This document shows positions 1 through 9,340 of a stretch of 64,000 bases of DNA, one piece after another. A program made the translations under genes and the position numbers. Source of the stretch: Rheinheimera pacifica (lineage in GTDB: Bacteria > Pseudomonadota > Gammaproteobacteria > Enterobacterales > Alteromonadaceae); NCBI RefSeq assembly GCF_024809855.1, contig NZ_JANUEM010000016.1:39924-103923 (forward strand), in the 5' to 3' direction. A model generated the notes under the pieces. The model searched no databases and had not been told where the DNA came from. It saw nothing but the letters and a program-made list of their open reading frames with translations. Each line of letters begins with the position of its first letter. Within the stretch, counting starts at the first letter, position 1.

Positions 1-1
1 G

Positions 2-37
2 GACAAACTGCGCTATGCTGTGGCTAATAACCGCTAA
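2..37 (+). CDS. 3' end of an upstream gene (partial)
   Basis: Reading from base 2 gives eleven sense codons (DKLRYAVANNR) and a TAA at 35-37, a plausible C-terminus of a gene that starts left of the window. Only the tail is visible, so no function can be given. The other frames also close quickly, so this is a weak call. Confidence 0.3.
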   Translation, partial: DKLRYAVANNR

Positions 38-57
38 CCAACTGAGTTCAATCGAAA

Positions 58-1338
58 GTGTCAGAATTTGATATTGATATGGTGCAAAACTTTTTAATCG
101 CCTTGTTGTTGGGGGCGTTGGTTGGCATTGAGCGGGAAAAACACCGCCGCGACGAACACCCCGGGGGCTTTGGTGGCTTACGCACCTACATTTTGTTTGC
201 CCAGGCTGGTGCGGTGTCGGCCTGGTTATCACTGCATCTGCAATCACCCTGGCTATTTGTCATTACCGTTTTGGTGGTTGCACTGGCCGTACTCACCGCT
301 TACATACTGGAAAACCGGCATAACCCGACGGCGTTGGGGTTAACCAGTGAAATCAGCGCTATTACCGTGTGTTTACTCGGTGGCGCAGTGATGTTTGGTT
401 ATGCTGAATTAGCGGTGATGCTGGGTATTCTGACATCGGCCATTCTTACCTTTAAACGGCCGCTGCACACTATGGTCAGTAAAATCGACAATGAAGATTT
501 ATACGCCGGAGTCAAACTGCTGATAGCCAGCTTTATCGTATTGCCATTACTCCCAAATGAACCAGTCGATCCCTGGCAGGCGCTTAACCCTTACCGGCTT
601 TGGTTGCTGGTAATACTGATTTCCTCTATGTCGCTGCTGGGATATGTTGCCGTGCGCTGGCTTGGTGCTGCCCATGGTGCCGTAGTTACCGGTATTAGTG
701 GTGGCCTGGCATCGTCTACTGCCGTTACCTTAAGCTTTGCCCGCAGCAGTAAATTTGAACCCGATCCGCTGGCTGCCGATACTCAGGCCTGCGGGGTATT
801 ATTGGCCTGGCTGGTAATGTTTGTCCGTGTGCTGGTAACAGTAAGCATTGTGTATAAACCTTTGCTGGCACATTTGTGGCTGCCGTTTAGCGTTATGGCG
901 GTGGCTACTGCCGCTATGGCGGCTATTTACTACCAGCTTGGCCGCAGGCGTTATCAGGCACCACAACAAAGTACCGTTAAGGTTAGTAACCCGTTTAGCC
1001 TGATTGCAGCAATGAAATTTGGAGTGTTGTTTGCGGTTATTTTGCTGCTGGTTAAACTTACCGAGCAATATGCCGCCAGCGAAGGCTTGTATATATTGGC
1101 AGCTGTAGCAGGTTTAACTGATGTGGACGCCATAACCTTGTCAATGGCGGATTACGCCCGGCGTATACCTGAGGGCATAGCACTGGCCGCTGGCGCTGTT
1201 ACTGTAGCAGCACTGAGTAATACCGTTGTTAAATGTATTCTGGTGTTTGTATTGGGTGGCAGGGCGCTGGCTAACAAGTTGTTAGTTGCCACGCTGGTAA
1301 TACTGGCTTTGGGGCTGGCGGTGCTGTTTTTCGTTTAA
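58..1338 (+). CDS. MgtC/SapB-family and DUF4010 membrane protein
   Basis: Inner-membrane protein of 426 residues starting at a GTG. The first segment (about residues 8-140) has the MgtC/SapB hallmark ALLLGALVGIEREKHRR near residues 15-31, followed by several membrane helices; the second half (about 175-420) is a further block of six or so helices typical of DUF4010. Proteins with this two-part layout are widespread and mostly uncharacterised; a link to divalent cation homeostasis is suggested only by the MgtC part. It stands alone on the + strand ahead of an exported protein gene, with no operon partner evident. Family assignment is firm, function is not. Confidence 0.85.
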   Translation: MSEFDIDMVQNFLIALLLGALVGIEREKHRRDEHPGGFGGLRTYILFAQAGAVSAWLSLHLQSPWLFVITVLVVALAVLTAYILENRHNPTALGLTSEISAITVCLLGGAVMFGYAELAVMLGILTSAILTFKRPLHTMVSKIDNEDLYAGVKLLIASFIVLPLLPNEPVDPWQALNPYRLWLLVILISSMSLLGYVAVRWLGAAHGAVVTGISGGLASSTAVTLSFARSSKFEPDPLAADTQACGVLLAWLVMFVRVLVTVSIVYKPLLAHLWLPFSVMAVATAAMAAIYYQLGRRRYQAPQQSTVKVSNPFSLIAAMKFGVLFAVILLLVKLTEQYAASEGLYILAAVAGLTDVDAITLSMADYARRIPEGIALAAGAVTVAALSNTVVKCILVFVLGGRALANKLLVATLVILALGLAVLFFV

Positions 1339-1416
1339 GGATTGCGGCACAGGCTTCAGGCTGGATTAAGCCTTGCCCTGTTCAGATAGCGCGATAACAT
1401 AAATTCCGGAGATACC

Positions 1417-1986
1417 ATGATGAAACCAACCAGCATTGCCGGCTTGACACTGCTTAGTGTGCTTGCTTTGCCTGTAATGGCTGCAACAGTGCTGACAGAT
1501 GCTAATCTGGACCAGTTTGAAGCCATGTTGCCCAAATTACAGCAGTTAGAGCAAAGGCCACAAAACAAGCAGTTTAAGTTACAGCAACACTGTGACTGGC
1601 CACGACACTACCGTGAGCTTAGCGCACAGGAAAAAGATTCCGCTTATCAAACGCAAATTGAGCAACTGGCGAAAGAGCATGGTTTTACGCCGGTACAGTT
1701 TGTTGAGTTAAGTGCCAAAGTAACCTGGCCCGTGCTGGATGCTGTGCAGCCTGCGCTGGAAGTATCACGCCAGGCGTTGATGTTTTTACCGGCAGCGCAG
1801 CGGCAAAAAACTGAAAAAAGCATTCAGCAGGGCCAACAGTATTACCAAACGCTAACCGGTTGCTTAACCGCAGATGATAAAACCGCACTGGCTAAACACC
1901 ATGATCGCATTATGCAAATGGCCAAACGCCTTGGCGGTGTAGAGCAAATATTGCCGCCTGGCATGGCAGCACAAAATAAGTTTTAA
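1417..1986 (+). CDS. Exported hypothetical protein
   Basis: 189 residues with a clear signal peptide (about 1-23, ending LPVMAA), so periplasmic. The mature part is helical and rich in Gln/Leu, with two cysteines (C59 and C149) that could form a disulfide. The start at 1417 has GGAGA about 8 bases upstream; a second ATG follows directly. I do not recognise a family. It lies 78 bases after the MgtC-like gene and 127 bases before the MipA gene, all on the same strand. Confidence 0.75.
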   Translation: MMKPTSIAGLTLLSVLALPVMAATVLTDANLDQFEAMLPKLQQLEQRPQNKQFKLQQHCDWPRHYRELSAQEKDSAYQTQIEQLAKEHGFTPVQFVELSAKVTWPVLDAVQPALEVSRQALMFLPAAQRQKTEKSIQQGQQYYQTLTGCLTADDKTALAKHHDRIMQMAKRLGGVEQILPPGMAAQNKF

Positions 1987-2113
1987 CGCTGGTTGATCTA
2001 TACGTATTTGGGTACAGTAATGATGTTATCAACACAGTAAGTGTTATATCCGGGTTATTGTCGCAGCTTAGTCGCTACCCAATCGCTATTTAGTCGCAAC
2101 CTAAGGTTTTCAG

Positions 2114-2866
2114 ATGAAATTGAGTCATTGTGTTTTAGCCAGTGTTATCGGTACCAGTTTGGTGTGTTGTACAGCAATGGCACAAAGTGCCGCATCACAA
2201 GGTTTTTCCTATGGTGTGGGTGTCGGGGTTAATCAGGAAATATATCAGGGCTACAGCAACCGCACTATCCCGTTACCTATCATTGGTTATCAGGGCGACA
2301 GGCTGACGGTATACGGGCCTTTTGTAAGCTATAAACTGCTGGATCTGGGTAATATCAGTTTTAGCGCCAAACTTGCTCCGCGGTTTGCTGGTTTTGATGA
2401 ATCTGACAGTGCGGTGTTTAACGGTATGGCCAAACGTAAAGATTCAATTGATGGCGGTATTGGCATGCAGCTGCGCCAGGATAGCTGGAAGTTTGAAGCC
2501 CAAACCGTATTTGATTTATTAGGTAACTCTAACGGCCAGGAATCAAAGGTATCAGTGAGTTATAGCTACCGTGCCGGGCAGGTCATCATTGAGCCGGCAT
2601 TTGGCGTCAGCTATTCCGACAGCAATCTGGTCGATTACTACTACGGCGTGCGCCCGGATGAAGCTACAGCGCAGCGTCCCGCTTATCAAGCCAGTGGTGC
2701 CGTTAATTATAATGCCGGCGTTTCTGTCACTACGGCGCTGTTTTTTGGTGGTATGACAAGACTTGGTGTACAACATCACTGGTATGGCAGCAGTATCAGT
2801 GACAGCCCGTTAACGGATCGTGATACCGGGCTGTCAGCATTTTTATCCTGGTCGCGGCTGTTTTAA
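2114..2866 (+). CDS. MipA/OmpV family outer-membrane protein
   Basis: 250 residues with a signal peptide (cleavage likely after AMA, about residue 24). The mature chain has alternating aromatic/polar beta-strand pattern, the early YGVGVGVNQEIYQGY segment and a C-terminal aromatic residue (Phe), all as in MipA/OmpV beta-barrels. E. coli MipA has been described as a scaffold for murein enzymes, whereas other family members are simple outer-membrane proteins; which applies here cannot be told. It ends one base before the convergent esterase gene, so the two 3' ends touch. Confidence 0.85.
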   Translation: MKLSHCVLASVIGTSLVCCTAMAQSAASQGFSYGVGVGVNQEIYQGYSNRTIPLPIIGYQGDRLTVYGPFVSYKLLDLGNISFSAKLAPRFAGFDESDSAVFNGMAKRKDSIDGGIGMQLRQDSWKFEAQTVFDLLGNSNGQESKVSVSYSYRAGQVIIEPAFGVSYSDSNLVDYYYGVRPDEATAQRPAYQASGAVNYNAGVSVTTALFFGGMTRLGVQHHWYGSSISDSPLTDRDTGLSAFLSWSRLF

Positions 2867-2867
2867 C

Positions 2868-3863
2868 TTAATCTGTTAAGGCCTGCACTAACTGGTGTAT
2901 GGCCTTAAGTTGTATCCCTTCTTTGGTAGCATAATCAGCGCCGGTATAGCCCCACCAATCCCAACAAGCATTAGGGTTAAATGGGTTTATGCTGCTGGCA
3001 GTGGTTTGCGGGTATAACACCACAATATTATTGCTATCGGCATAATTATTCAGCCCGCTGCCTGTTACATAGGCTTCGCCTACGCTGGCGGCATTTTGCT
3101 TACAACCATGAAAACTAACATGTAACCGGCAACTTTCACCGCTGGCACAACTTTGTGGTATGTACAAATAACCGGTTTCAGCCAGGGCATCTTTGGCAGC
3201 CGCAGCCAGCTGATGCTGGTTAATTGTAATTAGCCGGCCGCTGCTGCTGGCTGTTTTTGCTTTAACACTGCCCAGTAAGTGCTTAAGCAGCTCGCCTGCA
3301 GCATCATAATTACAGCTGGCCAGAAAAGGCGGCTCAGAGACATCGCAACTACCCAAAGCAGTATTGTCTGTCGGAAAGGTATGGCCAAAAGGTTTATCTG
3401 TTATCAGTGCAATATGGCTGCTATCAACCCATTGCCGGTACTGCTGGTAAAGTACTGCGGCCAGGCCGGGGTATACTGTGGTGTCTTTGCTGCCATGAAA
3501 AATCCATACTTTGTCATCTTTAACTGCTGCAACCGGCGCCAGCTTGCCCGTGGCGCGCTGCGCGGTTAAATACTGGTTTATTGCATTCATATCCGGCGAG
3601 CTGCTGGCTTTATTAAAACAATGTTCCAGGGCCAGGCCTAAACTGTTTTGCGCACAATATACCGGGCCACCGGCCAGCATGGCTACGCCGCTAACCTGTT
3701 CGGCAAATGCTAAGTGGTACTGGCCAGCCATATAAGCGCCGCTGGATAAACCCGACAAGGTAATGTGCTCTGCCAACTGCAGTTTGGGCAATGTCTGCTG
3801 TGCTGATAGCGGTATGGCAAAAGCAGATAACAGTGTAAAACTAACCAACTTAAGTTTGGGCAT
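2868..3863 (-). CDS. Secreted PHB-depolymerase-like esterase
   Basis: 331 residues from the ATG at 3863, which is preceded by CCGGAG and opens directly with a signal peptide (MPKLKLVSFTLLSAFAIPLS); a further upstream ATG at 3908 would bury that signal peptide and is not preferred. The nucleophile elbow GLSSG lies at about residues 38-42 (Ser40). A later WIFHGSKD segment probably carries the catalytic Asp, and the C-terminal NPNACWDWWGYTG block is typical of extracellular short-chain polyhydroxyalkanoate depolymerases and related esterases. Polymer specificity cannot be read from sequence; a feruloyl-esterase-like role is the alternative. Confidence 0.8.
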   Translation of the reverse strand: MPKLKLVSFTLLSAFAIPLSAQQTLPKLQLAEHITLSGLSSGAYMAGQYHLAFAEQVSGVAMLAGGPVYCAQNSLGLALEHCFNKASSSPDMNAINQYLTAQRATGKLAPVAAVKDDKVWIFHGSKDTTVYPGLAAVLYQQYRQWVDSSHIALITDKPFGHTFPTDNTALGSCDVSEPPFLASCNYDAAGELLKHLLGSVKAKTASSSGRLITINQHQLAAAAKDALAETGYLYIPQSCASGESCRLHVSFHGCKQNAASVGEAYVTGSGLNNYADSNNIVVLYPQTTASSINPFNPNACWDWWGYTGADYATKEGIQLKAIHQLVQALTD

Positions 3864-4011
3864 AACGGCTCCGGCAATAACAGGGTAATAGACTACGGAA
3901 TGTTGCATAAACGTGGCCCGGCAACAATAAGGCTTTAGTACAGCACTAATGCCAAAGTAGCGCCAAAGTAAAAAAGTAAGGCTAAAACTAAAACCTTATT
4001 GCTCGGTGGTG

Positions 4012-5688
4012 TTAATGCAAGTTAATAACCTTCGCCACCCCACGTGAGCGCGGATCGGCAACGGCAGTTATTTTGCCGTCTATTACCTGAATTGCCTGAA
4101 TATCACCAAGGTTCCAGCCTTGAGTCACCAGCTGATAGCCCTTGGCCTTTAGCTCATTTTGTACTGCTGTACTAAGCGATGCATAAGGCTCCATGGTGAT
4201 CTGATCTTTGGGCAGTAACTGATGATGAAAACGCGGTGCAGCCACAGCGTCAGCCAGCGGTAACCGGTAGTCATATAAATTCGTCATTACCTGAAAAATA
4301 GAGGTGAAAATGGTTGAGCCACCCGGCGTGCCAATCACCAACCCGACTTTACCATCTTTTATCAGCAGGCTGGGGGTCATCGACGACAACATTCGTTTGC
4401 CCGGTGCTATCGCATTGGCATCACTGCCTACTACGCCAAAGGCATTGGGAACACCGGCCTTGGCAGAAAAGTCGTCCATTTCGTTGTTCAGTAAAAAACC
4501 AGCGCCTTCTACTATCACGCCGCTGCCAAAATCCAGATTCAGCGTATAGGTGTTAGACACCGCATTACCGTCTTTATCCAGCACAGAAAAGTGCGTGGTG
4601 TGGTAGCCTTCCAGCCCCGGCTTTACCGCTGCGGTGGCCGATATTGCTGCCGGGTTTATCTCCGCCGCGCGTTTATCCAGATAAGCACTGTCAAGCAGTT
4701 GCTGCTGCGGTACTGTCGTAAAGTCTGGATCGCCCAGATAATCGGCGCGATCAGCAAATACGCGTTTTTCTATCTCAGCAATTAAATGCACATACTGGCT
4801 GCTGTTAAGCGCAACATTAGTAAAGTCGGCACTGCGCCGCTGTTTTAATGCCAGCAACTGGCTAAGCGCAATACCACCAGAACTTGGTGGTGCAGCAGTT
4901 ACCAACTGGTAATCGCGCCAGGGGGTAATAACCGGCTCACGCCAGCCAGCTTTATATGCCGCTAAATCATCAAGAGTGATCAGGCCGCCACCGCGTTGCA
5001 TTTGCGCTACCAGTAATTTAGCCGTTTCACCTTGATAAAAGTCGGCCGGGCCATGTTCAGCAATACGTTTTAGAGTGCTGGCAAGCTCGCTTTGAACAAA
5101 GTTTTCGTTAGGCTGCATAGCAGAAAAATAGCGGGCAAAATTGGTTTTGCCTTCCAGTTGGCTAAGTAAATCGGCACGGTACTGATACTGGTTTTCTGCT
5201 ACGGTAAAACCATTTTGGGCATAGTAAATAGCAGGTTGTATCAGCTCTGCCCAGGGCAGGCTGCCAAACCGCTGATGTGCCTGCCATAATCCCATTACTG
5301 TGCCCGGCACACCACTGGCTTTATGGCCAATTAAGCTTAAGTTTTCAATAACCTGTTTTTCTTCATCTAAATACATATCACGTTGGGCAGCTGCAGGCGC
5401 TGTTTCGCGGTAATCCAGAAAGTAAGCTTTACCGTCAAACCACAGTGTCATAAAACCACCACCGCCAATATTGCCCGCCTCAGGGTAGGTTACTGCCAGT
5501 GTAAAAGCAGTTGCTACCGCAGCATCAACCGCATTGCCGCCTTTTTTTAATATTTGCTCTGCCACTGTGGCACCGTACTGATCCGGCGAAGCTACGGCAG
5601 CCTGGCCTTTAAGGCAAGCCTGTGCCGCGGCTGAAAGTACAGCCAGGCTGAACAACAAATAAAAGCTAACGCGATACAAAAACTGCAT
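4012..5688 (-). CDS. ggt: Gamma-glutamyltransferase
   Basis: 558 residues, N-terminal signal peptide (about 1-23), periplasmic or secreted. The enzyme cleaves the gamma-glutamyl bond of glutathione and transfers the glutamyl group. It is made as a precursor that cuts itself before a threonine: the autoprocessing site is visible as HTTHFSV with T364 the expected new N-terminus and nucleophile, followed by DKDGNAVSNTYTLN. The substrate-binding GTPGGSTIFTSI segment is also present. Length fits the family (about 560-580). Its 5' region holds a perfect hairpin (5708-5734) and it is divergent from the chemoreceptor gene. Confidence 0.93.
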   Translation of the reverse strand: MQFLYRVSFYLLFSLAVLSAAAQACLKGQAAVASPDQYGATVAEQILKKGGNAVDAAVATAFTLAVTYPEAGNIGGGGFMTLWFDGKAYFLDYRETAPAAAQRDMYLDEEKQVIENLSLIGHKASGVPGTVMGLWQAHQRFGSLPWAELIQPAIYYAQNGFTVAENQYQYRADLLSQLEGKTNFARYFSAMQPNENFVQSELASTLKRIAEHGPADFYQGETAKLLVAQMQRGGGLITLDDLAAYKAGWREPVITPWRDYQLVTAAPPSSGGIALSQLLALKQRRSADFTNVALNSSQYVHLIAEIEKRVFADRADYLGDPDFTTVPQQQLLDSAYLDKRAAEINPAAISATAAVKPGLEGYHTTHFSVLDKDGNAVSNTYTLNLDFGSGVIVEGAGFLLNNEMDDFSAKAGVPNAFGVVGSDANAIAPGKRMLSSMTPSLLIKDGKVGLVIGTPGGSTIFTSIFQVMTNLYDYRLPLADAVAAPRFHHQLLPKDQITMEPYASLSTAVQNELKAKGYQLVTQGWNLGDIQAIQVIDGKITAVADPRSRGVAKVINLH

Positions 5689-5707
5689 AACAAACCACTC
5701 CGCTGAG

Positions 5708-5734
5708 AACCACGTTATCAGTTCTAACGTGGTT
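5708..5734. promoter_or_regulatory. Perfect 10-bp inverted repeat in the ggt leader
   Basis: Arms AACCACGTTA and TAACGTGGTT separated by a 7-base loop. It lies 20-46 bases upstream of the ggt start codon, inside the ggt/mcp divergent region. No U-run follows on the ggt strand, so it is more likely an operator or an mRNA leader hairpin than a terminator. Role inferred only. Confidence 0.45.
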
Positions 5735-5864
5735 ATTTGTTAATTACAAGATGTGACAGCTGATAAAGCACAGGCTATGCTGATAAAGTTAAAAAAAGCT
5801 TTGACTCTGGCAGTGAAATTAACTGCTAAATCAGGAACATCGAAGTAATAAAAAAGGATATATC

Positions 5865-7568
5865 ATGGCATTTTGGAAAACCGTGGGCGGGCGTTTGTTA
5901 AGCATTCCTTTACTGGCATTGCTTGGTTTTATGGTGCTTGGTGCAGTGGCGTTAAATGCCTTGCAGCACAGCCTGACAGAGGGCAGAGAAAACAGGGTTG
6001 TGGCGGTAATTGACAGCGCCCTTAGCCTGGTGAAACATTATCAGGCACTGGAGCAGAGCGGCAGCCTGAGTAAAGATCAGGCACAACAACAGGCCATGGC
6101 TGCCATTAAGGCCATACGCTACGATGGCACAGAATATATCTGGATTAACGACACCGGCCGTCCCATTCCCAAAATGATTATGCACCCGACAGTACCTGCG
6201 CTAGATGGTACCGTGCTCGACAGACCCAACTTTAACCATGCCACTTTAATGCGTAGCCGCGATGGCAAAGAGCAGCAAACCTTAAATAATGCCAATCTGT
6301 TCGTCAGCTTTGTTGATGTAATAAACCGCTACGGTGACGGTTTTGTTGAGTATCAATGGCCAAAACCATTAAAAGGCGGTGGGGTAACCGAGGAGCGTTA
6401 TACCAAGCTGTCTTATGTCGCAAAAGACGATAGCTGGGGCTGGGTGCTGGGCTCTGGTATTTATATCGATGATATGAAAGCGGCATTCTGGGCTGTTGCG
6501 ATGCAAATTGGTGTGGTGGTAATTATTATTATGCTGCTGACAGCGGGAGTGTCGTTATTTATCCGCAGTTGGCTACTAAGCACGCTCGGTGGTGAAGTGG
6601 CCGACACCAAGCTGTTGGTGCAGCAGGTTGCCGCCGGTGATTTCTCTGTGCAGTTTGCGCTGCGAAGTGGTGACAATGACAGCCTGCTAGCAGCGCTTGG
6701 CATTTTGGTTAGCCAGCTACGTAGTATTATCAGCCAGCAGATATCGATGGCCGAGCAATTGTCGATGCAATCTGAGGCTTTAGATGACAGCAGCCAGCAA
6801 ACGCAGCAGATTTTGCAAAATGTTATGGATCAAACCGCGCAGGTTGCTACTGCGGTAAATGAAATGACAGCTACCTGTGAAGATATGGCACGCAGTGCCA
6901 CCACTGCAGCCAAAGCTGCCCGGGATGCCGACACCGAAACACAAAACGGGGTAACGTCAGTTGGCCAAACCATTACCGCTATTGACGCGTTAAAGCTGAA
7001 GTTAGAGCAGGTATCTGAGGTTATTGCGCAGTTATCCAAGCGCGGTGAAGAGGTTGGGGCAGTAACCGATGTTATTGGTGCCATTGCTGAGCAAACTAAT
7101 TTACTGGCACTAAACGCGGCCATTGAAGCTGCCCGTGCCGGTGAAATGGGCCGAGGCTTTGCCGTGGTAGCCGACGAAGTACGCACCCTGGCCAGCCGCT
7201 CGCAAGCTTCTACGCAGGATATCAACAAACGTATTCAGGGTATTCAGCAGGACTCTGCCAACGCCGTGCAATCTATGACGCAAAGCAAAGCTGAAACCGA
7301 GCAAACCATAGTCTGCTCGCAGCAAGCCAGTGAGGCGCTAAAACGCATAAATACCGCAGTATCCAGCATTACCGATGTTAACGACCAACTGGCCAGCGCC
7401 ACCGAAGAGCTGGCCGTGGTGTCGGGCACCATCAACGAAAATATGGAAAATATCGCCACGGCAGTGGAAAGCACTACAGCAAAATCGACCGAGCTGTCAG
7501 TCGCCAGCCAGCAACTGCGAAAAATGGCCAGTGATATGAAAAAATCGCTAAGTGGGTTTAAACTGTAA
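5865..7568 (+). CDS. Methyl-accepting chemotaxis protein with periplasmic Cache domain
   Basis: 567 residues. Order: N-terminal membrane helix (about 14-34), periplasmic single-Cache domain (about 40-195, with [11 protein letters not shown] and [12 protein letters not shown], as in sCache_2), second membrane helix (about 200-228), HAMP, then a long coiled-coil signalling domain whose hairpin tip reads [19 protein letters not shown]. It senses a small ligand outside and steers CheA/CheW. RBS AAAAGGA lies upstream of the ATG. The ligand is unknown. A degraded copy of its 3' end sits 3 kb downstream at 10646-10808. Confidence 0.93.
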   Translation: MAFWKTVGGRLLSIPLLALLGFMVLGAVALNALQHSLTEGRENRVVAVIDSALSLVKHYQALEQSGSLSKDQAQQQAMAAIKAIRYDGTEYIWINDTGRPIPKMIMHPTVPALDGTVLDRPNFNHATLMRSRDGKEQQTLNNANLFVSFVDVINRYGDGFVEYQWPKPLKGGGVTEERYTKLSYVAKDDSWGWVLGSGIYIDDMKAAFWAVAMQIGVVVIIIMLLTAGVSLFIRSWLLSTLGGEVADTKLLVQQVAAGDFSVQFALRSGDNDSLLAALGILVSQLRSIISQQISMAEQLSMQSEALDDSSQQTQQILQNVMDQTAQVATAVNEMTATCEDMARSATTAAKAARDADTETQNGVTSVGQTITAIDALKLKLEQVSEVIAQLSKRGEEVGAVTDVIGAIAEQTNLLALNAAIEAARAGEMGRGFAVVADEVRTLASRSQASTQDINKRIQGIQQDSANAVQSMTQSKAETEQTIVCSQQASEALKRINTAVSSITDVNDQLASATEELAVVSGTINENMENIATAVESTTAKSTELSVASQQLRKMASDMKKSLSGFKL

Positions 7569-7576
7569 GTATAGAC

Positions 7577-7614
7577 ATAACATCCCGTGATAGAGCACTG
7601 TCACGGGATGTTAT
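7577..7614. terminator. 14-bp stem hairpin after the chemoreceptor gene
   Basis: ATAACATCCCGTGA and TCACGGGATGTTAT form a perfect 14-bp stem with a 10-base loop, 9 bases after the mcp stop and 33 bases before the stop of the convergent gene. There is no T-run on either side, so it may act as an mRNA 3' end stabiliser or a weak terminator for both sides. Confidence 0.5.
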
Positions 7615-7646
7615 CTGCCACAGATTCAAATTAGTTATTTACAGAC

Positions 7647-8489
7647 TTAAGTGAGCAGGTTTGTGTCTTTCGTTGCAGTTGTGATGTTCACATTGGCCAG
7701 CATTTTTTTCTGAGCGTTTTCAGCATCTTTCTGCCAGGATTTCTCACTGGCATTGTCAACCCGGTGTTTAAAAGCAATTGTCAGGTAAAACTTGCTGCTA
7801 AGTGGCAGGCAGTAAAAGTCTGTCCGGGTTGGGTGTCTATCGTATTTTTCCTGATAAAACACCCATTCAAGGCCTTGCAGGGTAATGAGTTTCGCTGCTT
7901 GCAGCGGTGGGTAGCCATAATTATTGATCCGGCCTTGCAGTTCTTCGCGGTAGCGCTCTTCAGTGAATGGCGAACCTCGGGATGCACGAAGTTCTGCATA
8001 TTCTTTCAGTTCTGCCTCAATTTCGGTATTGCGGCCAAGGCCGTATTCACCATCAGTGCCAATTACAGATGAATTGTAGTGCTGGTCATGTTCATCAATT
8101 ACATGTTCATCAATTACATGTTCATCAATTACATGTTTAGCAAGTACCTGGCGGTCAAGTGCATCAACACCTTCTGGTACTTTCTTTAACCAGACATTTA
8201 ACCACAACCAACCGTACTCACTGCCATCAAAACGCAGCAGAGGCGCTAAGTAGCACCAACCCTCAGTATGTATCTGGACATACTTGTGTTGATCTTTCTG
8301 TTGCTGGTGTTGTTCAAACCAGCCTACTGAGCGAAACGGGTAATTAACCTGCTTTGGTTGCTCGTCAGAGGTAATATTGGAGTAGGGCAGCGTAAGCTGA
8401 ACAGAATACTCTTCCAGCAAAAAGCTAAGCTTTTGCTGCTGGTTGAAATCAGGCCCGCCAGCGAACCCCTGCCACCAGTTTTTTAGCAA
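7647..8489 (-). CDS. Hypothetical protein, paralogue A of a tandem pair
   Basis: 280 residues with no signal peptide or membrane segment, so probably cytoplasmic. It starts at TTG, two bases after the stop of the neighbouring paralogue. The pair shares WQGFAGGPD at the N-terminus, then a WFE...LAPxLRFD block, a VPxGxxALDRQ segment, ASRGSP, WVFYQ and an FYCLPL motif; identity looks like roughly 40 percent by eye. Residues near 125-139 are an in-frame triplication of a five-residue unit (VIDEH), from a 15-bp DNA repeat. The family is not known to me. Position behind a hydrolase-like gene suggests an immunity or accessory protein, but this is inference. Confidence 0.75.
   Translation of the reverse strand: MLKNWWQGFAGGPDFNQQQKLSFLLEEYSVQLTLPYSNITSDEQPKQVNYPFRSVGWFEQHQQQKDQHKYVQIHTEGWCYLAPLLRFDGSEYGWLWLNVWLKKVPEGVDALDRQVLAKHVIDEHVIDEHVIDEHDQHYNSSVIGTDGEYGLGRNTEIEAELKEYAELRASRGSPFTEERYREELQGRINNYGYPPLQAAKLITLQGLEWVFYQEKYDRHPTRTDFYCLPLSSKFYLTIAFKHRVDNASEKSWQKDAENAQKKMLANVNITTATKDTNLLT
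8091..8142 (+). repeat. 15-bp tandem repeat inside paralogue A
   Basis: The unit ATCAATTACATGTTC occurs three times head to tail (last copy diverging at its end). On the coding strand it encodes repeated VIDEH. The sister gene has a single VIEEH at this place, so the array arose by expansion and keeps the reading frame. Confidence 0.85.
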
Positions 8490-8491
8490 CT

Positions 8492-9340
8492 TTACTCTGC
8501 CTTTTTGCTCGTATGAACCAGTAAGTTATCAGCAGTAATATCAACCGGGCTCACTTTTAAGCTATCCAATACCATTTGTTGGGTCGCTTTGGCGTGTTTA
8601 AGCCAGCGCGTATTACCAGATTGACACACGGTATATTGGAAACTGATAGCAAAGTAGTAGCTATTATCCAGTGGCAGACAGTAAAAATCTGCGCCATTAG
8701 GTAAGTCTGGACGCCGCTTATCCTGATAAAATACCCAGTCCTGCCCGTGAAGTGAAATGATGTTGGCAGGTGCTAATGGCGAATAGCCGTGGCTGTTAAT
8801 GGCTATTGCCGTATATTTTTCCAGATTATCTAACCTGTAGGGAGAGCCTCTCGAAGCAGCTAACTCCGCTTCGGCGCGCGTATCCTGTCTGATTTCAGTA
8901 TTTATCCCCTTACCATGATTGTACGGCGTTTCTGGTTGTACTGCTGCATTGTAATGTTCGTTGTGCTCTTCTATCACGCACTGGACTAGCTGCTGCCGAT
9001 CTAATGCATTAATCCCATCGGGTACTCGTTTTAACCAAAGTGAGCAAAATAGGTGGCCTAATTCACCATCGTCAAAGCGTAAAACTGGGGCGAGATAAAA
9101 CCAGCATTCTGTATTGAGGTGCACGTAAAAATGCTGTCTTTGTTGTTCCATATTACTTTCAAACCAGCCAGGCCTTTTATAAGGAAAATTAACAAGACGT
9201 GGTGATGCAATGGTTTCGATATTAGAATGCGGCATGCGTACTTGCACCTGAATATCTTCCAGTAAAAACCGGTGTATTTGTTGGCGATTTAAATCCGGCC
9301 CACCGGCAAAACCCTGCCACACATTTTTAACTAAACCCAT
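8492..9340 (-). CDS. Hypothetical protein, paralogue B of a tandem pair
   Basis: 282 residues, cytoplasmic by appearance. Its ATG overlaps the stop codon of the upstream hydrolase-like gene by one base (ATGs and TAA share position 9340), a sign of translational coupling. It shares the WQGFAGGPD start and all later motifs with paralogue A but has only one copy of the VI(D/E)EH unit (CVIEEHNEHYN). Two diverged copies behind one larger enzyme-like gene is the pattern seen for stacked immunity genes; no catalytic signature is visible. Function unknown. Confidence 0.75.
   Translation of the reverse strand: MGLVKNVWQGFAGGPDLNRQQIHRFLLEDIQVQVRMPHSNIETIASPRLVNFPYKRPGWFESNMEQQRQHFYVHLNTECWFYLAPVLRFDDGELGHLFCSLWLKRVPDGINALDRQQLVQCVIEEHNEHYNAAVQPETPYNHGKGINTEIRQDTRAEAELAASRGSPYRLDNLEKYTAIAINSHGYSPLAPANIISLHGQDWVFYQDKRRPDLPNGADFYCLPLDNSYYFAISFQYTVCQSGNTRWLKHAKATQQMVLDSLKVSPVDITADNLLVHTSKKAE

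Noticed and set aside
2041..2232. 63-codon open frame ahead of the MipA gene
   Set aside because: Overlaps the start of the MipA-type gene in another frame and lacks an RBS; not a leader peptide as far as can be seen.
3864..3908. Upstream ATG of the esterase at 3908
   Set aside because: It would place 15 extra residues before a complete signal peptide; the ATG at 3863 has CCGGAG upstream.
6830..7228. 132-codon open frame on the - strand
   Set aside because: Fully antisense to the signalling domain of the chemoreceptor; the opposite strand is the conserved one.
5865..7568. Chemoreceptor as a gene disrupted by the downstream cluster
   Set aside because: The gene is complete with a normal C-terminus; only the second copy at 10.6 kb is broken.
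8091..8142. Short tandem repeat as a CRISPR array
   Set aside because: Units are contiguous without spacers and lie inside a coding frame. No CRISPR array or cas gene was seen anywhere in the window.
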